This document shows, one piece after another, positions 7,330 to 14,811 of a stretch of 26,218 nucleotides of DNA. The notes beneath the pieces are model-generated. The model ran no database searches, was not told where the DNA came from, and was given only the letters and a program-made list of their open reading frames with translations. Positions within the stretch are counted from its first letter, which is position 1, and each line of letters starts with the position of its first letter. Position numbers and translations under genes: made by a program. Source of the stretch: JAKJEP01 sp964580995 (GTDB lineage Bacteria > Planctomycetota > Phycisphaerae > Sedimentisphaerales > SM23-30); the NCBI GenBank assembly GCA_964580995.1, contig CAZOMV010000084.1, positions 1 through 26,218 on the forward strand, read 5' to 3'.

Positions 7330-8538
7330 TCAGGTTTTCATGATATCCTGCAGGATCGTCATGGCCACGCCCCGGACCAGGGCCAGCTCGCCCGCCTGGG
7401 CCGCGATCATCTCGATGTGACGGGACTGATCGTCGAACACCTCGCGGTGGATACGTTGTCGGATGGCGTTTTGCAGTGCTTCCAGACAGGCTTCGCTGAC
7501 ATATCCCGCCAGAATCAAAAGATCCGGGTCGTAGAGATTGATGGCCAGGGCCGCCGCCCGCCCGGCATGATCGCACACATATTGCTGCACAGCCAGGGCG
7601 TAGCTGTCGCCTGCCTGGATGGCCCGGCCCCATTTTTGGATGATGGCCTCGGGCAGGTCTTTGGGTCCGATCCACTGTTTCAGGATGGAGTTGCCGGTAG
7701 TTATTTCCTGTTCGATTTTGTGGGCCAGGGCCGGCCCGGAAATATGGGCCTCCAGGCAGCCTTTATGCCCGCAGCCGCACAGCGGACCATCCGGATCAAC
7801 CACCATATGCCCCCATTCGCCGCAGCGATTGGTCGCCCCGTGCAGGAGGTGGCCGTCAATGATGACGGAAATGCCCACCCCGCCGGCGATGTTCAAATAG
7901 ACGATGTTTTGCGACTGGCCGCTTTCTTTCATGCTCTTCTCCGCCAGCAGGCGGACCCGCGTGGTATGGATCGAGACGGGGAAATCCAGCCGCCTCTGCA
8001 GCATCTCCAGCAGCTTGACATTTTTCCATTTCAGCGGGCTGGAGAGCACGACCATTCCTTCTTTCGAGATGGAACCGCTCAGCGTGACTCCCGCGCCCAG
8101 CACCTCCTTGTCGCTAATACGATGTTTCCCCAGCAGGCCGCGCAGGTTGATTTCCAGGGCATCTACCACCGCTTCCGGCGATCCATCCGTGCCGATCGGT
8201 GCCTTGATGTTTTCCACCAGTCCGCACTGGAAATCAAAAAGCCCCAGGTGGATATGGCTGGGATGGATGGCCGCGCCGATGACAAATTTGCCCTGCGGGT
8301 TGATGCTGAGAATCACCGGCTTGGCCCCGCGTTTGGAACTCTGGCCGGTTTTTTCGACAATCAAGCCCTTGTCCCGCAGCCGGCCCACGATATAGCTGGC
8401 GGTCGAGCTTCTCAGCCCCGCCATTTTGCAGATCTGGGCCTGCGAGAGGGAACCGTTTTGCTGGATCAATTCCAGCACCAGTTTTTCGTTCCGCAGTCCG
8501 GCTGATTTGGAGTCGAGAGCTATTTTGTTCGGGATCAT
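7330..8538 (-). CDS. ROK-family transcriptional repressor, kinase-dead
   Basis: The 402-residue protein carries an N-terminal winged helix-turn-helix (about 16-65, 'SQAQICKMAGLRSSTASYI') followed by a ROK sugar-kinase-like domain. The zinc-binding CGCGHKGCLE (C254, C256, C261) and the sugar-contacting E241-x-G-H244 are present. The position of the conserved N-D pair that binds sugar and acts as catalytic base in ROK kinases reads 'IHTTRV' (191-195), so phosphotransfer should be lost, consistent with a pure XylR/NagC-type regulator. It is divergent from the uronate operon that starts at 8750, the usual arrangement for a local repressor. The effector is probably a sugar or sugar acid from that pathway (inference). 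A promoter and repeated CCAGG boxes lie upstream. Confidence 0.9.
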   Translation of the reverse strand: MIPNKIALDSKSAGLRNEKLVLELIQQNGSLSQAQICKMAGLRSSTASYIVGRLRDKGLIVEKTGQSSKRGAKPVILSINPQGKFVIGAAIHPSHIHLGLFDFQCGLVENIKAPIGTDGSPEAVVDALEINLRGLLGKHRISDKEVLGAGVTLSGSISKEGMVVLSSPLKWKNVKLLEMLQRRLDFPVSIHTTRVRLLAEKSMKESGQSQNIVYLNIAGGVGISVIIDGHLLHGATNRCGEWGHMVVDPDGPLCGCGHKGCLEAHISGPALAHKIEQEITTGNSILKQWIGPKDLPEAIIQKWGRAIQAGDSYALAVQQYVCDHAGRAAALAINLYDPDLLILAGYVSEACLEALQNAIRQRIHREVFDDQSRHIEMIAAQAGELALVRGVAMTILQDIMKT

Positions 8539-8560
8539 ATTACTATAACCGACAGAGTCT

Positions 8561-8586
8561 TTCCTGGTTCTCTTACCTGGTCCGGA
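8561..8586 (-). promoter_or_regulatory. Tandem CCAGG boxes at ROK gene start, candidate operator
   Basis: On the minus strand TCCGGACCAGGTAA (8573-8586) is followed by a second CCAGG core (complement of 8563-8568), with the ACCAGG cores 13 bases apart. They lie immediately downstream of the -10 box, where a bound repressor would block transcription. Nearly the same 14 bases (one difference) occur downstream of the promoter at 20206-20219. Autoregulation by the ROK protein is a reasonable reading but not shown. Confidence 0.4.
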
Positions 8587-8613
8587 TTATCAATAAAAAG
8601 TGAATTCTGTAAA
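8586..8613 (-). promoter_or_regulatory. Sigma70-like promoter of ROK gene
   Basis: Read on the minus strand, TTTACA (-35, complement of 8608-8613) and GATAAT (-10, complement of 8586-8591) are separated by 16 bases. Each differs from consensus by one base. The spacing to the ATG at 8538 leaves a leader of roughly 40 bases that contains the CCAGG boxes. The rest of the 8539-8749 gap must also hold the promoter of the divergent operon, for which I see no convincing boxes. Confidence 0.5.
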
Positions 8614-8749
8614 CTAGAAAGCGGTTGGCAGCAAAAGATGGCCTGTGTAAGGTTTTGGTAAATAAGGATATAAGAAATCTAAATTTTTTCTGGGAAATAT
8701 CTCACGACTAGAGTAATATATTCTTTGTTTGATCTACTGGAAGAAAATG

Positions 8750-9568
8750 ATGGAAAAGCTATTTGATTTGACAGGAAAAGTAATCGTAATCACCGGCGGG
8801 GGGGGCGTATTGTGCAGCGCGGTAGCCGCCGACCTGGCGCGGGCCGGGGCGAAGGTGGCCCTGCTGGGCCGGCGGGAAGAACCGCTGATGCGGGTTGCCA
8901 GCCGGATTGCGGCGGAGGGGGGGGCGGCGCTGCCGCTATCCTGTAATGTTCTGGAGCGGCAGGACTTGCAAAAAGCACGGGACCGGATCGCGGATCAGTG
9001 GGGTCCGGCGGATATTTTGATTAATGGCGCCGGCGGCAATAACAAAGCGGCGACGACTTCCGCGGAATTGCCGGTATTCGATATCCCGGTGGAGGCGATT
9101 CGCCAGGTTATGGATTTGAATCTGATCGGCACGATTTTGCCGACGCAGATTTTTGCCAGGGATATGGCTGGGCGGGGCAGCGGCGTGATTTTGAACTTTT
9201 CCAGCATTAACGCTTTCCGGCCGCTAACGAAAGTCCCGGCTTATTCGGCCGCCAAGGCGGCCGTGTCGAATTTTACGCAATGGCTGGCGGTGCATGTTTG
9301 CCAGAGCTGCTCCCCCCGGATTCGGGTCAATGCCATCGCCCCAGGATTTTTTCTGACCGAGCAAAACCGGTTTCTGCTGACGGATGAGAAAACCGGCGAC
9401 CTGACCCCGCGCGGTCGCTCGATCATCGACCATACCCCGATGGCCCGTTTCGGTGCTCCGGAGGATTTGCTGGGCACGGTCCGCTGGCTGATCAGCGACG
9501 CCGCGCAGTTTGTAACCGGAATCGTCGTTCCCGTCGATGGCGGCTTTTCCGCCTATGGGGGCGTCTGA
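8750..9568 (+). CDS. uxuB: D-mannonate oxidoreductase / fructuronate reductase (SDR type)
   Basis: A 272-residue SDR of the UxuB/YjmF kind, which interconverts D-fructuronate and D-mannonate with NAD(H). Diagnostic segments are 'LFDLTGKV', 'NGAGGNN' (92-98), 'FSSINAFRPLTKVPAYSAAKAA' containing S151/S152, Y165 and K169, 'NFTQWLAVH', 'RVNAIAPGFFLTEQNR' and the C-terminal 'PVDGGFSAYGGV'. The glycine loop reads TGGGGVLCS. I prefer ATG 8750 because GGAAG then has six-base spacing; ATG 8747 is immediately in front, and an upstream TTG at 8729 is unlikely. It is the first gene of the plus-strand run facing away from the ROK repressor. Together with UxaC at 16266 it gives the upper hexuronate pathway. 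Confidence 0.85.
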   Translation: MEKLFDLTGKVIVITGGGGVLCSAVAADLARAGAKVALLGRREEPLMRVASRIAAEGGAALPLSCNVLERQDLQKARDRIADQWGPADILINGAGGNNKAATTSAELPVFDIPVEAIRQVMDLNLIGTILPTQIFARDMAGRGSGVILNFSSINAFRPLTKVPAYSAAKAAVSNFTQWLAVHVCQSCSPRIRVNAIAPGFFLTEQNRFLLTDEKTGDLTPRGRSIIDHTPMARFGAPEDLLGTVRWLISDAAQFVTGIVVPVDGGFSAYGGV

Positions 9569-9631
9569 GTATTTCGCAGGCCGGGAAAAGTTGTATATCG
9601 GCGGGCGGGCGGATACAATCAGGAGATCATG

Positions 9632-10525
9632 ATGACAGATACAGATGCGGCGAAACCACTCAAGGACTACCGGCCCCGGCATGATTTTTTCGTGGGTATC
9701 GATTCGGATGGCTGTGCCTTCGATACGATGGAGATCAAGCAAAAGGAGTGTTTCATTCCCAATACCGTGAAACACTGGAATTTGCAGGCGGTCAGCAAAT
9801 ATGCCCGGGAAACGGCGGAGTTCGTCAATCTCTATAGCCAGTGGCGGGGTATCAATCGCTGGCCGGCCTTGACGATGGTTTTCGATTTGCTGGCGGAACG
9901 GCCGGAAGTCCGGAAGCGTCAGGTGGAAATCCCGGCGGCGCAGTCCCTGCGGGACTGGATTCAAAGGGAGACCAAGCTGGGGAATCCCGCCTTGAAAGCG
10001 GAAGCGGCCAAAACCGGCGATCCGGTCCTGGCCCAGGCCCTCCGCTGGAGTGAGGCGGTCAATGAGACCATTGCGGATATCGCCAAAAATATACCGCCGT
10101 TTCCTTGTGTGCGGGAGAGTCTGGCAAAGCTTCGCTCGCAGGCGGATGTCTTTGTGGTTTCGCAAACCCCAACCGAAGCCTTGATTCGGGAATGGCAGGA
10201 ACACCGGATCGATGGGTATGCCGAGTATATTGCCGGCCAGGAGCTGGGGACCAAGACCGAACATATCCGCTATGCCGCCGGCGGCAAATATGAGCCGGCC
10301 CGGATGCTGATGATCGGTGATGCCCCCGGCGACCTGAAGGCGGCCCGGGCGAATCAGGCCCTGTTCTATCCGATTGTTCCGGGCCGGGAGGAGCAGTCCT
10401 GGCAGCGGTTTTACGAGGAGGCGATGGATCTGTTTTTCGCCGGCCGTTACGCCGGCAGTTATGAAGAAGAATTGATTGCCGAGTTTGACCGGCATTTGCC
10501 CGCGGTTCCGCCGTGGAAAAAATGA
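9632..10525 (+). CDS. HAD-superfamily hydrolase, substrate unknown
   Basis: A 297-residue haloacid dehalogenase-like protein. Motif I is 'GIDSDGCAFD' (D24, D26), motif II is S177 in 'VVSQTP', motif III is K208 in 'LGTKTEH', and motif IV is 'MIGDAPGDL' (D230, D234). A helical region of about 130 residues between motifs I and II would be the C1 cap that selects the substrate. The usual motif-I T/V is replaced by G ('DSDG'), a variation seen in some phosphatases. Two ATG codons follow AGGAG; the second (9632) has the better spacing, and 9629 is the alternative. By context it may remove phosphate from a sugar (acid) phosphate, but nothing in the sequence names the substrate. Confidence 0.8.
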   Translation: MTDTDAAKPLKDYRPRHDFFVGIDSDGCAFDTMEIKQKECFIPNTVKHWNLQAVSKYARETAEFVNLYSQWRGINRWPALTMVFDLLAERPEVRKRQVEIPAAQSLRDWIQRETKLGNPALKAEAAKTGDPVLAQALRWSEAVNETIADIAKNIPPFPCVRESLAKLRSQADVFVVSQTPTEALIREWQEHRIDGYAEYIAGQELGTKTEHIRYAAGGKYEPARMLMIGDAPGDLKAARANQALFYPIVPGREEQSWQRFYEEAMDLFFAGRYAGSYEEELIAEFDRHLPAVPPWKK

Positions 10526-10546
10526 AAAATCAGCAGGGATTGTATT

Positions 10547-11590
10547 ATGATTACTCTAGCCGGATCGGTATCCAAGGCCTTTATGGCTAAACAATTAGAA
10601 GTAACCTTTGACAGGGAATATTATTTCAACCCCGCTAAACGTCATCAGGTTGACCAATTATGCAATGCTTACACGGAAAAAGAATTGTCAGATCTGAATG
10701 TCTTTTACACGGAGTCGAATCTCGGCCAGTATTCCTATTATTCCGCCAATCAGGTTCTGGTCGGCGGCATCCAGCCCAATATGATTCTGGGAATGCTTAT
10801 CGGAGCGGAATTTATCCCTCACGATACGATGGATGCCGATATTTCGATGATGCCGCTGATGGGACGAAATCCCGACGAACTGCCTGAACCGGAAACTCTC
10901 CTCGGTCATGAACTCATCCGAGTTTTTGACCAGCAAATCAATACCATTCGTGCGCAGGGCCGCCTGGTGCCGATACCACCGTTTTTCTGGGATTCCTCCG
11001 GTCGGGCGACCACACACGGTACCCTGACCACCGCCCAGAAATTCCTCGGTGAAAACGTGTTTGTGGATTTGTTAAGGGAACCGGAAAAAATCGTTACAAT
11101 CCTGGATTGGATCACCGAATGTTTTATAGTCCTGATGCAACATTTTTCTCAAATCGGAAAGTTGCCGATTACGGCGGCCCATATCGGCGAATGTTCGAGC
11201 TGCATGATCAATCCCCAGCTATTCGAGCAATTTGTTGTGCCCTATGCCTCGCGGATAGCCGAAACGCTGGGGCCTTTGCGGTTCCATTCCTGCGGTTCGA
11301 GCACGCATCTACTAGCCTCCATGAAAAAAATATCCAATCTGGCCAGTCTGGACCTTGGCGGCGAAACCTCGATGCAAAAAGTCAGGGAAATTTTCGGCAG
11401 GAACTTCCCCGTGGATATCATGCCCATTCCCGCTGATTTCTCCGCTGATTCCCCTGAGCCGATGCTGAATTGGGCGAAACAAGTAATCCGGGATAATGCG
11501 GGCGGCCCCTTGCGGATTATTTACCATCTGGAGCCGGACTATTCCCTTGCTACTATCCGGGCTATGTCTGGTTATGTGAAAAATCTTTAA
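10547..11590 (+). CDS. URO-D/MtaA-superfamily protein
   Basis: The 347-residue protein has the uroporphyrinogen decarboxylase/cobalamin methyltransferase fold signatures: 'CMINPQLFEQFVVPYASRI' (219-237) and a potential zinc site 'RFHSCGSS' (H247, C249). MtaA-type methyltransferases use H-x-C plus a later cysteine. Here the C-terminal strand reads 'RIIYHLEP' with H327 near that position, so ligation may differ. It is unlikely to be a haem-pathway enzyme because it lies inside a sugar operon and differs from HemE. Similar proteins are common, largely uncharacterised, in carbohydrate clusters of anaerobes. The start ATG 10547 has only a weak AGGG site; ATG 10583 is an alternative. Confidence 0.75.
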   Translation: MITLAGSVSKAFMAKQLEVTFDREYYFNPAKRHQVDQLCNAYTEKELSDLNVFYTESNLGQYSYYSANQVLVGGIQPNMILGMLIGAEFIPHDTMDADISMMPLMGRNPDELPEPETLLGHELIRVFDQQINTIRAQGRLVPIPPFFWDSSGRATTHGTLTTAQKFLGENVFVDLLREPEKIVTILDWITECFIVLMQHFSQIGKLPITAAHIGECSSCMINPQLFEQFVVPYASRIAETLGPLRFHSCGSSTHLLASMKKISNLASLDLGGETSMQKVREIFGRNFPVDIMPIPADFSADSPEPMLNWAKQVIRDNAGGPLRIIYHLEPDYSLATIRAMSGYVKNL

Positions 11591-11661
11591 ATAAAGAATT
11601 AGAATGAAAAGATGACAGGTATTTATCCAATTATTTTTATAACTATGGGAAAAATATAAAA

Positions 11662-13326
11662 ATGAAGAAAAAAGTAATTACGTTCTGTTTTATTCTGTTT
11701 TTGAATACCTGGGCATGGTCGCAAACTCCAATTTCGATTATTCCCCAGCCGGCGAAAATGCAATTATCCGAAGGCTACTTTGAGATAAATGCGAAAACGG
11801 TGATCCAGGTGGATGAACAGACAAAGAATCTATTAATCAACGTGAATGAACAGTTACAAAACCCGGGGTATCAAATGATGCAGATTCTGTCGGCGGCAAT
11901 AGGGGAGTTTCCGCCAATGCAAGATGGCAATGTAACCCAAACGAATGGTATTAATCTTTTCATAAATCCGGCCCTTCAAGAGTTAGGCACGGAAGGATAT
12001 AGACTCGAAGTTACCAAAGAGAAGGTAACGATCGAAGCACCGGATATAACGGGTGTACGATACGGGATTCAGACCTTCCGTCAACTGTTGCCGGTGACTA
12101 TTTTGGGAAAATCCTTTGTAAACGATCTGCCGCTGAGGATACCGTGTGTAGAGATTGAGGATTGTCCGCGTTTTGAATGGCGTGGTTTTATGCTGGATGT
12201 GAGTCGCACTTTTTACAGTATTGAGGTATTGAAGAAATATATCGATGTGATGGCTTTATATAAGCTGAATGTTTTTCATCTTCATCTGACAGACGATCAG
12301 GGCTGGCGTGTGGAAATAAAAAAATATCCAAAGCTTACTTCTGTCGGTTCCCAGTTTGCCGAGAAATATCATGAACCCCCATGCCGGTCGGGGTTTTACA
12401 CCCAGCAGGAATTGAAACATCTGGTGGCCTATGCAAAAGAAAGAAATATAACCATCGTGCCGGAAATAGACATGCCGGGCCATTTCTGGGCGGCACTGGT
12501 GGCCTATCCTGAATATTCATTATCGGGCAATCCGCAGCCTGCTGAAATAATGCCCTTTTTTGATCAAATTAAAATATTTAGCGGTATGGTAACCGATACC
12601 TTGGATCCTACCAGGGAGGAAGTTTACCAGTTTGTGGATGATCTATTTACGGAAATCATAGAGATATTCCCATCGCAATATATTCATATCGGGGGGGATG
12701 AGGTTCGTTTTGAAGTCTGGAAAAACAATCCTCGTATTAACGAATTCATAAAAGATAATAATATTAAAGATGTTCATGCTCTGCAAAGCTACTTTGTAAA
12801 CAGGGTAAATGACATCGTGCGAAGCAAAGGCCGCACCTTGATCGGTTGGGATGAGATATTGGATGGCGGATTGCCTGAAAACACGGCTATAATGGCATGG
12901 AGGGCGCCGAGAATGGTTAAGGCTGCCACTGCTGCCGGGGCTATGACGGTGGCAAGTCCGAGTGTAATGTTGTATCTGGATTATTGCCAGGCCGAACCTT
13001 CACCCGATATAAACTGTACCAGTACCACTACCATTCAGACGTTCTATTCTTATAATCCCAGCGACGGGTTGACCGAAGAAGAACAGAAGCGGTTACTCGG
13101 TATTCAAGCCGCTATGTGGACCCATGTGGCCCGGGATGTAAGGGATGTGGATATTCAGATTTTTCCGCGTCTTTTAGCGGCGGCTGAATTAGGTTGGACG
13201 CCTCTGGAAGCGAAAGATTTCGAACGGTTTTCGAAACGGCTTAAAGAACAACATTTTTCATACCTGGATGCCCTTGGAATCGCGTATTATGTGGTTCAAA
13301 CCTATCCGAAAATTTCTCCGCAATGA
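11662..13326 (+). CDS. Secreted GH20 beta-N-acetylhexosaminidase
   Basis: The 554-residue protein starts with a signal peptide (MKKK followed by a hydrophobic run and 'AWSQ', cleavage after about 20). A small GH20b-like domain (about 25-150) precedes the catalytic barrel. 'HLHLTDDQGWR', 'PEIDMPGHFWA' and the catalytic D346-E347 pair in 'HIGGDEVRFE' identify GH20, which releases terminal GlcNAc/GalNAc by substrate-assisted catalysis. 'GWDEILDGG' and 'IMAWR' are further barrel motifs. The gene and its 71-base upstream gap are much more AT-rich than the rest of the run, and the signal peptide looks Bacteroidota-like, suggesting transfer. It points to hexosamine-containing host or mucin-type glycans or chitobiose-like oligosaccharides as a substrate source. 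Confidence 0.9.
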   Translation: MKKKVITFCFILFLNTWAWSQTPISIIPQPAKMQLSEGYFEINAKTVIQVDEQTKNLLINVNEQLQNPGYQMMQILSAAIGEFPPMQDGNVTQTNGINLFINPALQELGTEGYRLEVTKEKVTIEAPDITGVRYGIQTFRQLLPVTILGKSFVNDLPLRIPCVEIEDCPRFEWRGFMLDVSRTFYSIEVLKKYIDVMALYKLNVFHLHLTDDQGWRVEIKKYPKLTSVGSQFAEKYHEPPCRSGFYTQQELKHLVAYAKERNITIVPEIDMPGHFWAALVAYPEYSLSGNPQPAEIMPFFDQIKIFSGMVTDTLDPTREEVYQFVDDLFTEIIEIFPSQYIHIGGDEVRFEVWKNNPRINEFIKDNNIKDVHALQSYFVNRVNDIVRSKGRTLIGWDEILDGGLPENTAIMAWRAPRMVKAATAAGAMTVASPSVMLYLDYCQAEPSPDINCTSTTTIQTFYSYNPSDGLTEEEQKRLLGIQAAMWTHVARDVRDVDIQIFPRLLAAAELGWTPLEAKDFERFSKRLKEQHFSYLDALGIAYYVVQTYPKISPQ

Positions 13327-13379
13327 TGTGAGTCGTGGATTTTATTAGTGCTGAAAGGTGGCTTGAAGGAAGAAAAATT

Positions 13380-14774
13380 ATGTGGTTTTACCAGGAAGGT
13401 TGTGTGATCGACGAAGCCGCCCAGCGGGCAATGATCGACCGGATGGTTGCCGAGGCCCGCAAACGGATCGGTCGTCCGCTCAGGAAGGCTCTGATTCTGC
13501 CGCCGGATCTGACGCGGTATCATTCGGGCGCCGGTATGCTGACGAATCATTTGTACCATGCCCTGGGGAAGGGCTGCCAGGTGGATGTAATCCCCACCCT
13601 GGGCCAGCATATCCCCCATACGCCGGCGGAAGATCAGTGGATGTTCGGCGATATCCCGCAGGAGCGAATCTTCGCCCACGACTGGCAAAATTCCTGTGAA
13701 GTGCTGGGGGAGGTCAGCAAAGAATTTGTTCAATATGCCACCGGCGGCAAGGTCGATTGGGCCATTCCCGTCGTGATCAACCGGGCGGTGCGGCAGGGGG
13801 GGTATGATTTTGTGTTTAATATCGGCCAGGTCGTGCCGCATGAGGTGCTGGGTTTTTCCAACCACAACAAGAATTACTTTATCGGCCTGGGCGGACAGAA
13901 GATGATTTGTGCCTCCCACTTGGCGGCGGCCACTTATGGCATCGAAAACAACCTGGGCCAGATGATTACCCCGCTGCGCGGCTGCTACAATGTAGCGGAG
14001 CGGGATTTCCTGGGGCAGGTGGCCGATGTTTATGTGCAGCTTGTCAAGACTCCTCAGCCCGGCGGCGGTCTGGCGGTAACCGGGTTTTATATCGGGGATG
14101 GTATCGAGCCGTATATTCGTGCCGCCCGCTATGCCCGCGAACATACCATCCGGCTTTTCGACAAGCCGATCCCCAAAGTGGTCTGCCATATGGACGAGAG
14201 GGAATTCAAGAGCACCTGGGTCAGCAACAAGGCGGTGTATCGCAACCGCATGGCGGTGGCGGATGGGGGGGAACTGATTGTCATAGCGCCCGGTGTGGAG
14301 CGCTTCGGCGAGCAGAAGGTGGTTGATGGAATTATTCGCAAGTATGGATATAAAGGCACTCCGAATGCCCTTCATGCCTATCAGGCCGATCCGGTGGTGA
14401 AAGGATTGGGTGTGGCCGCCGCTCACCTGATTCACGGTTCCTCCGAAGGCCGTTTCACTATTACCTATGCCCCCGGCAAACTCAGCCGGGAGGAAGTGGA
14501 GCAAGTGGGATACCAGTATCTGGATCCCCGGACCGCCCTGGAATTATATAATCCCGCCAAACTCCAGGACGGCTTCAATACCGTCCATGGGCAGGAAATA
14601 TTTTATATCCGTTCCCCCGGTTCCGGCCTCTGGGCCGCGAAAGAAAAATATATCCGATCGCTGATGTTGAATCTGCATTTCGCCGAAAACATGTGCCGGA
14701 AAGAACCGGAAGAAGCCATCTGGCGGCAGTTGGAGCTGTGGGACCGTGAGGATTTGGCAAAATATACCGCCTGA
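13380..14774 (+). CDS. LarA-like (DUF2088) nickel-pincer racemase/epimerase
   Basis: A 464-residue homologue of lactate racemase LarA, the family that uses a nickel-pincer nucleotide to invert the C2 hydroxyl of 2-hydroxy acids. The 'LPPDLTRYHSGAG' segment (D43, T45, R46), 'GQHIPHT' (H77, H80) and 'VPHEVLGFSNHNK' (H154, K164) correspond to LarA motifs. H154 and K164 have the same ten-residue spacing as the LarA catalytic His and the Lys that tethers the cofactor. I chose ATG 13380, preceded by GAAGGAAG at 13365-13372; the in-frame GTG at 13335 has no ribosome site. It lies 37 bases before 6-phosphogluconate dehydrogenase and in the same run as UxuB and UxaC, so a sugar acid such as mannonate/gluconate is a more likely substrate than lactate (inference). 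No LarB/LarC/LarE cofactor genes are in the window. Confidence 0.8.
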   Translation: MWFYQEGCVIDEAAQRAMIDRMVAEARKRIGRPLRKALILPPDLTRYHSGAGMLTNHLYHALGKGCQVDVIPTLGQHIPHTPAEDQWMFGDIPQERIFAHDWQNSCEVLGEVSKEFVQYATGGKVDWAIPVVINRAVRQGGYDFVFNIGQVVPHEVLGFSNHNKNYFIGLGGQKMICASHLAAATYGIENNLGQMITPLRGCYNVAERDFLGQVADVYVQLVKTPQPGGGLAVTGFYIGDGIEPYIRAARYAREHTIRLFDKPIPKVVCHMDEREFKSTWVSNKAVYRNRMAVADGGELIVIAPGVERFGEQKVVDGIIRKYGYKGTPNALHAYQADPVVKGLGVAAAHLIHGSSEGRFTITYAPGKLSREEVEQVGYQYLDPRTALELYNPAKLQDGFNTVHGQEIFYIRSPGSGLWAAKEKYIRSLMLNLHFAENMCRKEPEEAIWRQLELWDREDLAKYTA

Positions 14775-14811
14775 GAAACGGGCTTAACATTGAAAAAGGA
14801 GATGATTGCCG

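Noticed and set aside
6008..7675. Long antisense open frame under E1 beta, VOC and ROK genes
   Set aside because: It spans several convincing sense genes, lacks a ribosome site and has an unstructured Pro/Arg-rich translation.
7330..8538. ROK protein as a sugar kinase of the pathway
   Set aside because: It has an N-terminal helix-turn-helix and lacks the catalytic Asp region, so a regulator is far more likely.
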